Source: Crocodylus rhombifer (taxonomy: Eukaryota; Chordata; Crocodylia; Crocodylidae). From it: a stretch of DNA of 64,000 nt. Each line of letters starts with the position of its first letter. Position 1 is the stretch's first letter. Of the stretch, positions 1-22,600 are shown in pieces. The position numbers were made by a program, and so were the translations under genes. The stretch spans positions 246,185 through 310,184 of the forward strand of contig JAVSML010024706.1 of NCBI GenBank assembly GCA_038503035.1, written 5' to 3'. Under the pieces are notes generated by a model, which did no database searches, was not told the DNA's origin, and saw nothing but the letters and a program-made list of their open reading frames with translations.

Positions 1-11328
<11,328 letters not shown>

Positions 11329-13323
11329 AATCTCTGGTATGGATGACTTGTCTGATGTATCAGAATTGTTATCTTGTTTTTGCCAGTAATTCTTTTTATG
11401 GGGTAAAATCTCTTGATTTGACTTGCTGTGGTAAATTCTGTAGAAAATGGAACAATGCTACAGCAGTGTGTAGGGCTGCTAGAGCTGAATTTATATTCAT
11501 ATTCTTTTGAAGACCCCTATTTTCAGGGGTTTATTATACATACAACATTTTGCTCTGAGCTGAAACTTGGTATATAACACCTTGACTTAGGATCAATTGT
11601 TTTCTTAAAACAGAAGTACAGAACAAACTTAGTTTACTAATTTCAGATGCCTTCTTGCATCTCTAACTTACAACGTATTTTAAACAAATTGTAGGCCATT
11701 GATCCATAGCTTGCATTAAAGCATCTTCTTTTCTTTAACCAGGAAAAAAAATTTAAAGGCAGATATTATGTATAAAGAGTATCTGTTGTCTGAAAAATAA
11801 TTTGGGAAGGTGTTCTGCCCAGCCATATTGTAGCCAGTACACAATTACAGACTACACTGTAATAGTGTTTAACAGTGGGCATTGTGAATGTATATTAAGG
11901 CTAATACACAATACAGAAATCCTTATTAATATTAATATGTGCCACTAAATCTTTACTCTTGAATAATATATTGATCAGTTGGCTAAGGGAAATTAGGTCC
12001 CTTCAGTGGCTCACTTGTCCCTCTTTTTTTTTCTTCTTTCATATCAAAGAAAGTTTAAAAAGTAAAACTATAATAATGAAACTGGTTTTAGATTTATACT
12101 GAGGGCTTGACTTATTGTCACATGAGTAAGGAAATTCAGACTAAAGAGAGAACCAGAGTCAGTGCTTCCTTTTATGACCAGGCACTGTGTGACAGGTGTC
12201 TGACTATTGAAGTGATCTTACGTTTCACAAATGCTGTAGTGCCTAAGCACAGTTTTCAGCCTCAAGCCTGTATCTTCTCGCCTGTGTGTATATATATGTT
12301 AAACCCTTCATGTTCAAACATAATCTTAAATGCTTTCTAATTAATGATAATTGCACTGCAGGCTTTAAAAGCTGCTGAACACTGTGAGAGCTCTGTATAA
12401 CTTAAACATGTACTTACTACAAGTTTTTAGATTGTGCAAGGGTTAGTCAGCAAATATCCAGATTCCTGACTTAAGTAGATAGCTGGATTTAGCTCAAAAC
12501 AAACAAAAACTGGAAAAGCATGGTTGTTTTAATCGCTTGGAACATGAGAACAATGCCTTTCTCACTAAAACAAAGTCCAGTCAGTGTAACCAATTTGCAA
12601 ATTGTTTGTCTTGCACAACATTTTTGGACCATTTTTGTGAGCCCCCACATCTCTTCATTATAGAGCAAGGTACTGGTTTTTAGAAGCGATTCAAATTGCT
12701 CCAAAACCTGGTCACAAATGATATAAGGTAGTAATGTCGTGTGACAGTCCTCTGATTTGCCCTTCTCTGCCACTGTCATCACTACATACAGAAGTCTAGG
12801 ACTAATGCCTTGCCGCAAGTGAAGGGACCAGACTGGCACAGAATTCTTTCATGAAATCTGAAAACCTGACCTAGAAGCATCATGAACTGTTTAATCAGCT
12901 CGACTTATTAAGCCCTTTATTTGCAATTCGGTGTAACTGCAGAGTTGGCCCTAAGGAATGCTGCATAACCTAATTTATGTTTTTGAATTTTTTTTAAATT
13001 TGTTTTTATTCTAATATGAGTATTTAGTTTGTAAATTTTAATTCTTTTGAGCTAATTAGGACAGAGGGAAACATCATTTTTAGCAGTGCTCCTATTGATG
13101 CTTTTTTCTGCTTGTATGTTTTCATATGCATATACCCCTTTTTCAAAATCCATTTTCAGTCAAATAGTTGGTATGTTCCCAACCTGGCCTACCTTCATTT
13201 CTTCCTCCTTAATATCTGGCTAGGGCATCAATCACTTTCACCATAGATTTGACTTTACAGAAATGTACTATTAAGGCAACACCTGTTCTAAACAGCAATT
13301 GCATTCTCTCCCTTGACCTGTGA

Positions 13324-13376
13324 TTTTTTTTTTATTATTATTATTATTGTTGTTGTTTTTTATTTTATTTTTTTTA
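13324..13376. repeat. T-rich / ATT simple repeat
   Basis: T run, then (ATT)n, (GTT)n and TTTTATTTTATTTTTTTTA within the WASHC4 3' UTR. Confidence 0.85.
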
Positions 13377-14639
13377 TCTTTGGAAGAATGTTGTCCTTAA
13401 TACTTTACAGCTTACCTTAGGTAATGTATCCATCTTCCTGATCTGTTCAGTACTAACCAGTTAACATGGTTCTGATGACAGAAATTCTACAGAAAGAAAA
13501 GGAGGCTACTTGTAGAACCCTGTTAGATTTAGAGTACATGGATGTGTACTGTATGTGTGAATATATACATATGTATAATGATAATATAGCTCTTCTTGCT
13601 AATATATGATTGCAGTTAATCTGGAACATCTTACTATGCTATAGAAATTTACTAATGGAGGAGCCATCATACAGATTCATGAGGCTATGTCCAGTACCAG
13701 CATGGCTGGTGTCACTCCCTCATCTGCTTGTGCTATTTCAATCCTTGCACTTCCATAAGGCCTGGAACCAGATGAAGCTCCCTGCTGTCCTGCTATCACC
13801 AGCTCCCTGAAGCCCTGCTGTGAGTGTGAGAGAACAAAATCTCATCTGCTAGTCTAGAGAGGGGAGAGTTTTAGAACAGTAACAACTGCTGTTACTTGAT
13901 TCAAACTCCAGGCAGTGAGGAAAGGTGAAGTTGGCTTCCATTTTCTGAGAAGCTATAGACCGGGTTGTTGGCTCCTATCTTCCTTCTAGCTGTGAACCGG
14001 AGGCCATGTCATGCAGGTAGGCCTGTCTTTGTGAGAAAGCAGCAGCTGCTGCCATCTTTCATTTGCTGCTATGGCTGTGCTGAATGTGACAGGAAGCAGA
14101 ATTGGTAGCAGTAGCACTTCTGCAGCCCATGGCCCCCTTCTTACTGATTGCACTTTCAGGCCAGTAGCCATAAGAACTCAGATGTTCAGGCCCTTTTCCC
14201 CTCTCCCATAGCAACAGCACTAGGGAAGATGCCAAGCACAGTAGCTGCCTTGTCTGGTATCAAGATCTTAATGAATGCAAGGATCCTGGTTACATGGTAA
14301 CTCTCCATTGGCTTGTGGTGAGAGTCCCAGCTGCAGTGGACCTGACAGTAGTTGACTGGTCTATGCTTCAGTGAGAGCAAAGCCACTAATGCACTTCTTG
14401 TGTACATGTGAGCTGATGCTTTGCTGGAGTGCAGATTCCTGAGGTCATACTGCATTCTGTAATTTAGAGGTAAATTTGACCTTTCCATCTAATATCCATC
14501 AATGACAACTGTTTTCAAATTCTCAGGTATGAAGGACCAAATGTAACATGTATGTTATCTAACTCAAAAAGGGTATTTTGTTACCTCAGTCTCTTTTTGG
14601 TTCTGTGAGTAGAGTATGCTATGTACATAAAACAATGTT

Positions 14640-14645
14640 AATAAA
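14640..14645 (+). terminator. WASHC4: Poly(A) signal AATAAA, probably WASHC4
   Basis: Canonical hexamer 3.3 kb after the stop codon, with a T/GT-rich element 20-40 bases downstream. It is the last good signal before the hAT MITE and the APPL2 3' UTR. Confidence 0.6.
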
Positions 14646-14665
14646 TGTAATTTTGAGAATCTCAT

Positions 14666-15600
14666 TCTTTGTTCTGTCTTTGACAGGCGTCCTTTGTCGT
14701 ATCAGTTTCTTTTAATATAAATGATATCATTGTGTTTTCTTGACAAAGCAGTACTTGGTATGTCAGTAGTAAAGTGGACAAATACTTCTAATTTTCGGTG
14801 CTCACAAGTAATTCACCAAGAGATTTGAAGGGAACAGAATGCATGCAAACTGGTCACCTGCAAAAATACTACATGGGATCAGCCTTCCTCCATGTTCTAG
14901 TCCACTGTAAATGTTCTAGTAACAAAAAACTAGCTTACTAGTAAGTACTTGGGGAAAGGTCCAGACTGAATTCAGTTTGTTGGAACAGAGGACCAAGTTC
15001 TTAAAATTGCTTTTAGATCAGAACGTGTCAGCTAGGGTGCTGTGGCACCCTGCAGTGTAATGAGAGCTTCTAAGGGTGTCATGGGGTGCTAGTCAGTATT
15101 AGCACTGTTAGGTGTGCAAACACCTACATGATTCACAAACTAAACCCAGAGATTTCAAACAGAAATCTGTAAGTTCCAAAAACATTCTGGAACATTGTGT
15201 GGTCTGAGTTCTTTGCAGCAGAACATTTTCTCTATCTTTCCCATCAGTCAAAAGCACAAGTGAAAACCTAAAGCTGGCATTTTCCAAGGGGTGCCTTGAG
15301 CCTAAAAAGGCAGAGAACCACTGTCTTGGATACAGAGAACAGATGAACCAGTGAAGAATGAGTGTTTTTTGCTAGGACGGAGAGTTGTCACTAAAATATT
15401 TTCCCTATATACCATCTGCAGCAATATAACAGGTCATTTAGCTGCTTGACTGCAACACAAAATGGCCAAATGACGCCAGCAAGTTTTATGCAATAACTTT
15501 GTTTCAGTTAAAAGCGGAGAAAGATACTAGACTTAACCAAAAAAAAAAGGGTCTGATTTCAAGCACTAAACAGTTTTAAAAAAAATCACTATGTCAGAAA
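14666..15600. other. Short intergenic space between convergent genes
   Basis: Under 1 kb separates the inferred WASHC4 and APPL2 cleavage sites. It holds one hAT MITE (15019-15323) and otherwise AT-rich sequence with no gene visible. Confidence 0.55.
15019..15323. mobile_element. hAT MITE, copy 1 of a 305-bp family
   Basis: The interior shares TTAGCACTG, GTTAGGTGTGCAAAC, GAGATTTCAAA and AAGGGGTGCCTTGAGCC with the copy at 33048-33350. The right end GCAGAGAACCACTG is a hAT-type terminus (reverse complement CAGTGGTTCTC). The left end is decayed (CAGAACGTGTCAGCTAGGG). Flanks TTTTAGAT (15011-15018) and TCTTGGAT (15324-15331) match at 6 of 8 bases, as for an old 8-bp duplication. Confidence 0.65.
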
Positions 15601-16527
15601 TTTGCAATCTAGCATTTTATTACTGCTGGTTTTTTTAATTAAAGACAAGTGTAATCTGTCACACTTAAAATGCTGCTAATAAAGTTAAGCGTACAAACTT
15701 ACATGACTCTATATGACCGTTAATCTCGGTGACTTCTTTAGAAAGACACAAAGACGCACAAAAAACCACAAACAAACAAGTAAATTCCATGACTATGTCT
15801 GGATGATGTTTTGTATATTTATGATACTTAAACTAATAAATCCACGAGTACCATTATATTCATTACTTAATTACAGTATGTATAAGATGGGTCCCCACAA
15901 AGGTGAATAGGCACTTAAATTTTTGTAAGCTTGCTCTAGGTGCAATACAAAAATAGATTATATTAATAGGAAAAATTTAGTGTTTATGAAATTTGTTTTG
16001 TAAATAGACTAGCAGAAAAGATAATTCTTGTTACACTTAAGTACACTAGAAACTAAAAATAACTTCATTTGAAAATATATAGTAATAGTGCATTTCTTTA
16101 ACCTTCAGTTCAGATGCACATCATGCAAACTATGGAAATTACTGATGATCAAGACAGGACATGTCTAAGAAATGTGAGGTTTTTCACCGTCCCCTGCACC
16201 AGAGGCTGTGTTCACAACTCCCACTGAAGTCTGTAAAGACAGGATTCTCAGTACCTCAAAATTTGACCAAAAATCTGAAGTAATGTGACATTAACCCTTG
16301 GCTACTGATAGTCGGGATTTCCTAGCTAATCTCCAGCATCAGGAAGCTAATACTGACACATTCTCTCTCTCTCGCCGCTGAAATAACACCACACACTCTC
16401 TCCTGGGCTGGAGAAACAGCCACACATGTACAAACATTGTAAAACAAGAGGTTCTTGCAAAAAACCCACACCCAACTCCTGCTGCTGCCCCCTGCGCTTT
16501 TCAGCCAGCATATGAGGAGTGAAGGGT
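15600..16527 (-). other. APPL2: APPL2 3' UTR (probable)
   Basis: From the TAA at 16528-16530 down to the - strand poly(A) signal at 15616-15621. AT-rich with no coding similarity. Two + strand AATAAA motifs (15677-15682 and about 15834-15839) also fall here. Confidence 0.55.
15616..15621 (-). terminator. APPL2: Poly(A) signal AATAAA on the - strand, probably APPL2
   Basis: TTTATT on the + strand reads AATAAA on the - strand about 0.9 kb after the APPL2 stop, with a T-rich downstream element (TTTCTGACATAGTGATTTTT). It is the best candidate 3' end for APPL2. Confidence 0.55.
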
Positions 16528-16659
16528 TTATGCTTCTGACTCCTCCCCCCTCTCTTCACATACAGTTCCATCTTCTTCGGCTTGGTCATTCAATAGCATG
16601 AATTTTCCATCATTTGTTAGTGGCATGGACCTCATTAACTGAGCTAGTGCTTCTGGATC
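16528..16659 (-). CDS. APPL2: APPL2 exon 21 (coding part, stop)
   Basis: 132 bp including the stop, residues 617-659: [33 protein letters not shown], then an acidic tail ending EESEA and TAA at 16528-16530. Confidence 0.96.
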   Translation of the reverse strand, partial: DPEALAQLMRSMPLTNDGKFMLLNDQAEEDGTVCEERGEESEA

Positions 16660-19600
16660 CTAAAATGAAATAATGAAGAAAGTTCACCAGGCTGCAGTAT
16701 CTTTCAGTTTTGTATATCATTTTCTATGAATTTAATTCTTCCAGAATTATTTTTTTCTTGCTACTCTTTATCCAACATAGAGGAGCCTTGCCTTTGTAAT
16801 AAAAAGAAAAATGTGATTTATGCCTAATGAGATTTTTCACTTCTTCAAATCTGCAAGCAGGTCAGAAGAAGAACCCTTTAAAGTCAGGACTTAAGTAATC
16901 ATGCACTAAAATGAGTTATTTTCACAAATACCTGAGAATATGTCCTTTTATTTGCTTTTCTTTCCCATAATTACTACAATAAAACTCAAAATGCAGTAAA
17001 ATGTATGCAGAACTCAACTTCTGTAAAAATGTGTTAATCTCTCTCTGACAGAATGGCACTTTATCTGCTGAATCAACATTTTTCCCAGCGAAAACTCCTG
17101 AACCAGTTTTTTGTTTCAGACTTGCTTTATCATTCCAGCAATGCCAGAAATGTGCAGAAAATCCAGGCATGTTGTGAATTTTTTTTATTTTATGGTTTAA
17201 GCTTTAAAGTGTTAGCATTTTAGGCTGTGTGCAGACCAAATGAGGGGCATGTGCACACGACACTTTAAAGCAGGTTAATGCTTTTGCACCACTTTAATGG
17301 TGTTGGAGTTTGCACGCATCGGCAGCATATTGTGCAATAATTCCAGCCGCTGTAGTAAACTCGGCTGCATAATGTGTCTTTAGTGACTTGGGGCGCAGCA
17401 GACAAAAACTCCGAGGAGTTTGTTTGCTGCCCTACAGCTACAGAGCAAAGCAGTGGGCTCTGTGCAGTTCAAGGGCTGTGCAGGAAGCCTGTGCAGGCAG
17501 CCTGGCAGCAGCCTGGGAAGGCAGGCTCCACCTAAAGGCGGGGAAAAAAAAAGCGGCAGGCCTGATCTTTTTTCCAATTATTTTTCCTCCCTGTGGAGCC
17601 AGCCTACCTGCCTGAGCTGTGTGAGGGCCTGGTGCTTCCCTCCGTGGCTGCGGTGCCCCCCAAGACTACCCGAGTTGCGTGCCTGCAGGTGGGTGCTGCC
17701 TGCGAGGGGTGGGGAAGGGAGGCACTGCTGCTGCAAAGGGAAGCACCATCCCCCTCTGCAGCCCAGGGACTGCTCTGCCTGCCAGCAGCTCACTCTCCCC
17801 TCCCTGCCACCAGAGAGGCAGGCAAGTTCAGGTGTATGCATGACACGGGTTTAAAGGGCCCTAAATTGAAGTGGTGTTTTTAAAAACTCACTGTTTCAAC
17901 TTGGTGCTTCTAGTCTACAGTCACCGCTAGGTAATATTCTTGTTCCTGTCAGGAACTTCAAGCTTATTCCTTCACCCAGAAATGAAAGGCTGTGGATGGT
18001 TTCAGAAAAGAACAGGTCTGGAAAACTCAAGTTTTCTCATTTTTTAGGTACATCTTTGACATCAACTGAAGGGGCTTTTTAACTTTTCAAGAATTATCTT
18101 CTTATGCTGAATTAGCTGCATTTTTATATCTCTGGTGAATTATTTGTGGTTTTTCACAAATCAGGCTATTAGAATTGCATGAAAATTACTGCATTTCCAG
18201 TGACTGAGTTTAAGGGCAACAGCAATGTCTCCTCCTGTGGAAGATGCAGTGTAACCTTGTATCATGTGCCTAAACAGTGCAGCCAAAACTCTGCAGTTCA
18301 AGAATGAGCATTAAAATTAAGGTTGCAATGGAAATCAAATAAAAGTATACTCCTACCTTCTGAGCCTCAATAATTTCCTTTCCCAAACTTATTGCGTAAC
18401 AGATCTGTAGAAGAAATATGTGGAATTAATTTTTTTGTAAAAGCGTTTTTGTAAAATCTGTCCTACGTTGTATGAAATATCAGTACAAATTCACCATTTA
18501 AGATTGTACAGACTCTTAGGGCCAGATCCCATTTTACCTGTTAAGTGCTCCAGTGAGCTCCTATTCCATCCTGCTCTGGTAAAACTGTTAGTGCAAAATG
18601 TGGATAAATTCTCTTCATTTTTGGTACCTTTGGGGGCTTAGCCATAAGGCTAAAATGAGGCTGTATTACAAAAGGTGTCTTAATGCTTTTTCAGTGTCTC
18701 AAGCAATTTTGAAAAGGATCTGGCCCATTTGTGCTTCAAAACTATTTTTACTTTCTAATGGAAAAAGTCCTAAGTCAGCATAACTTTTACACAGGGAAGA
18801 CTACACCAGGTATTTCCTTTTCATCCTTATCTTCCTCTTCTGTTTTAGTGCTTGCATACAGCACGTGGTTGCATGTGAACTCCCTCAGTAGCTAGCTACA
18901 GTAATAGTCTGCATTTATTCTGTTTCTCTGAGAAGCCTTATGGTCTGAGAGATAAGGGAATTCATCAGCTCTCCCCTTTTATTATCTGCTTTGACATATT
19001 GAAAAATTCAGCCTTCCTTTAGAAGTACTTGTTTCAACCCAGCTGACACATTTGTTTCTGTTAGGGGTGGGGTTGGGCACTGACGCTGCTTGCAGATGCT
19101 TAAAAAAAACCCAAAACAAAACAAAAAAAACAAAACAAAACCCCCAGCGCTTTACTTTAAACTTGCCACGTTCCCACGCCAAGCCCAGCATATGCCTAGA
19201 AGAGGCAGCGCGTTAGTTGGATCTGGCTCGCCCAACCTCTGTACAGATTGTGCACTTTAGTGGGGCTTTTTTGGCACTTTTATCTAATAGCCAGTTGACT
19301 CAGCTTTAGATAAAAGCACCAAAAAGCCCTGCTGAAGTGCCGGATCTATCCTTTGACCCAGCTCTGCAGCATCTGTAATATGCTGCTGTTTCTGGTAAAG
19401 CACATTTTTATTTTTATTTTTTTTAATGTCTGCAAGCAGCCTGACTGATTTTTTCCTAAATCGCTGGATGGTAGATTCAGCAGGCTCAGATGGTCCTTCC
19501 TGCTGTACTTGCTGATATGCTGTCTATAAACTCGTTTCCTAGAGTTAGGTCAGCTTTTCTCATTCGCCAAGAAATTGAGTTACTCCTGACAGGCTTCCAG

Positions 19601-22600
19601 AAGATGGCTTTCTGCGAGGACTAATTATTTTTATAAAATACAATATGAAATGCTAGATACCTTTTCACCTTCTGTGTTGCTTTCAAAAATATATGCACTC
19701 ATGGATTCTTCCCCTAGGGCTTCTGCAATGCGGACCACAAAACCAATAAGTCTCTTGTTCTCCTGGTGAGCAGCAAACTGTGTCACGCTGGCAAGTTCAA
19801 ACTAGAAAAAAGCATATTAAAGTATTTTCAGAACTAAAAAAATGCTCAACTAATACATGTTTAATGTTACAGAGGGAAGCGAAAATCAAAGAGAAACATA
19901 AATGACTGCAATTTCTCTATCAAAACAAAGGAAGAATAACTTACACTGGTTCGTGTCACCTGGGTTTGAGGATCTATTAACCTGCAATGATAAGAAAATG
20001 TAGATAAGAAATGTGAAATGCTTCTCCAGTATCTTCTAGCAGTAGGCCCCGTGGTGCTGTACACTTTACTGATGGGGATGTACAGAGCCGAGGTGCCCTG
20101 CTTTACCACTCACAGTAGATGACTGGTAAAGCCAGGAATGGAGTTCTGTTCCACCAGTCCTGGTTCAGTGCCTTGTCCTTGTGCCTGGGCTGCTTGTATA
20201 ATGGTAGGTGTAACATGGAAGCAGCCCAAGTGTATATTATACAAGCTTGTTTGTGAAAATACTCAGTATCAAATTGGTAAGGGGCACCCAAAATAAAGAC
20301 TTTCTCCATGTGGGGGACCTGACATGCATATTGTCTTCCCTGACTAAAAGCTTTAATGGAGTGATCCATTTGACCATTTTACTTTAACACAGTAATGTCA
20401 AGATAGCATTTTAAGAACAGGACAGGTGCTGTCTCTTAGCATATGTCCTGTGTGAGTGTGTGTCAAAATGAGGTAAGAGGATTTATGTGGAAACCATTCT
20501 TTCTAGATTGCTTTGCTACCATGTTTAGAAAAATGTACAGCATTGTTGTGTCCTCAAAGCCTGGGTAGGACATGTATCAACCTGGAATGTAGTTTCTGAC
20601 TATGGTGTGGCAAGAAATGAACCACTTGAATATGAGCTGGGGCTCTCTAGAAGAGTGAGCTCCAGGAGATGGGACCTGCTTCTGAGGAGAAATCATTTAT
20701 CTCAAACTTCTGTGGAGCCATTTTCATAGATTTCATAGACATTAGGGCTGGAAGGGACCTCGGGAGATCATCGAGTCCTCTATTACAAAACCTTCTGTAA
20801 TCACTGAAGAGGAGCAAAGTGCTCAGGTCCCCACTGCTCTGTCTTAAAAGGGAATATTCAACTGTGCACTCGCCATAAACTCTTGTGTTGTTATGGTACA
20901 ACTAGTTTTTAATTAAAACCTGGAATGATGTTTGCCTATAACAGTGGGACTTTCAGCTACTGAATTCTGCTGTTACAAATGCCCTCTTCTGTTGGGAAAT
21001 GGAGGCTGTTTTCTAAAAACACCCTATCTGACACCAGCAGATAGGCACTTTCCTTCCCATTTTAGCCCTAGAGATTCAAAATGTGGTAAGAATTTTACTT
21101 TACCTTAGATTCTTGCTTGTGACCATGAGGTGGGATTCAGTCGTACGGAAGATGTTATGAATGGCACGAGCAGCCAACACTTGTCTCATAGCTTCATAAA
21201 TCACCTCATTTGTGCTGTCTGATTTAACAGCCATAGATCCTAAAAACCGGACTACAAACATCTGTTTCAACAGTGAATCTGCAAGACAAGGAATGGTTGT
21301 TTTAACTACATGGCTTTATGCATAATGTTCATCATTACTGGATGCCTGATTGTTGATTTTTTTTTTTTCCCCCTTTCTAACCATAAATTGTTTGGGGGGG
21401 GTCGAAAAACTACAATAAACATTTCATTCATAACTTGGGGGATGTGTGCCTTACACATCACTTTCTCTTCAAACGCACTCCCCGATTCCCAGATTTTAGG
21501 GTGACCTCATTTGTCAAGAATGCTCAGATTGCGTGCAAGGCCAACAATAATTAGAGCTGTTCGAAATCCTTAGAAATTTTTGTCTAACTTAGTGTCCAGT
21601 TGTGACCTTCTGTAATAATACACTCCTCTGTTCCACCTTGCCCCAGCTCTGCTGTGTTTGGTCATTAATTGGACTAATCTTGAAAAGAAAAAATGTGATA
21701 AAAGAACAGCATTTCAGAAACTGAATCAAGCTAGTTCTTGATTCTAAATCTTGATGTGAAATCCATTTTCCACTTTTCAAGACTCTTTTCTTTGCTGTCT
21801 CGCTCTCTCTCCTCTCAGCATCTTAGAAAAAAGAAAGACATGGGTTGTCAACCAGGGGTATGTGTACCCCCAGAGCTACTTGAGAAAGTCCTAGGGGGTA
21901 CACGCAGGCAGGGACTGAGCACCACCCTGCACCATCCTGCACAAGCGCTGCCTGCCCAGTTGGATGCAGAGAGTAGAAGGTCGCACGCGTTCAGAGTTAC
22001 ACGGACCCAAAAAGGTTAAAAACCCCAGCTTTATCACATATTCCACTTATATGGAAGCATTTAGAAGTACCCATCTCCATCTGTTCTTTCTGACATATTA
22101 TACAGTAGCCCCTGTAAGCCTTAATTGGTTTAGGGTCCATTCTACAAACTGGTGTACAAGCAAATACAGCAGGGACAGTCCCTGTCGTACACAGCTGACA
22201 AACTAAGGTCCCCACAACTCACCTGGAAAGTCTCCAGCTCTTGGTAGGATTCCAGGGAGGCAGGTATAAAGGAAGTATTTTTGGGTGGGTGCAGTCAAGG
22301 GGCCTAATACAGGATGCAGTTGCTAATGCCAGTAGCAGCTTCTGGTGTCCTCCCTATTTTTAACATGTTACTGTCTCACTTCTCTTGCCTACTACTGTTC
22401 AATGCAAACATTCTGAAGCCAAAAGGCTGCTATTGCAAAGTTATCTCACAGCCTACAAAATAGTTTTGCTAGTATTTTCTGTCCCAAAATTTAATGTAAA
22501 ATTGAGCTTGGCTAACAATGCCTCACAATTTGACAGACTGCAAAGCATGCTACTACTCAAACCTCTGAAAGCCAGGAGGCAGAGTGAAGGCAACCTTAGC

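Larger units (their letters stand above)
11329..14665 (+). other. WASHC4: WASHC4 3' UTR (probable) with poly(A) signal
   Basis: About 3.3 kb of mostly AT-rich sequence after the TGA with no recognisable coding exon. An AATAAA at 14640-14645, followed by a T/GT-rich stretch (TTCTTTGTTCTGTCTTTGAC), is the best cleavage signal before APPL2. A T-rich/ATT simple repeat lies at 13324-13376. The 3' end is inferred from the signal alone. Confidence 0.6.
18405..19660 (-). other. APPL2: APPL2 intron 19 with two palindromic repeats
   Basis: 1.26 kb, containing the 18519-18726 element and the 19252-19340 hairpin described separately. A short AC/A-rich tract lies near 19105-19145. Confidence 0.7.

Noticed and set aside
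17380..17883. Overlapping GC-rich open frames
   Set aside because: Frames on both strands over a GC-rich repeat-like core; no domain and no splice support.
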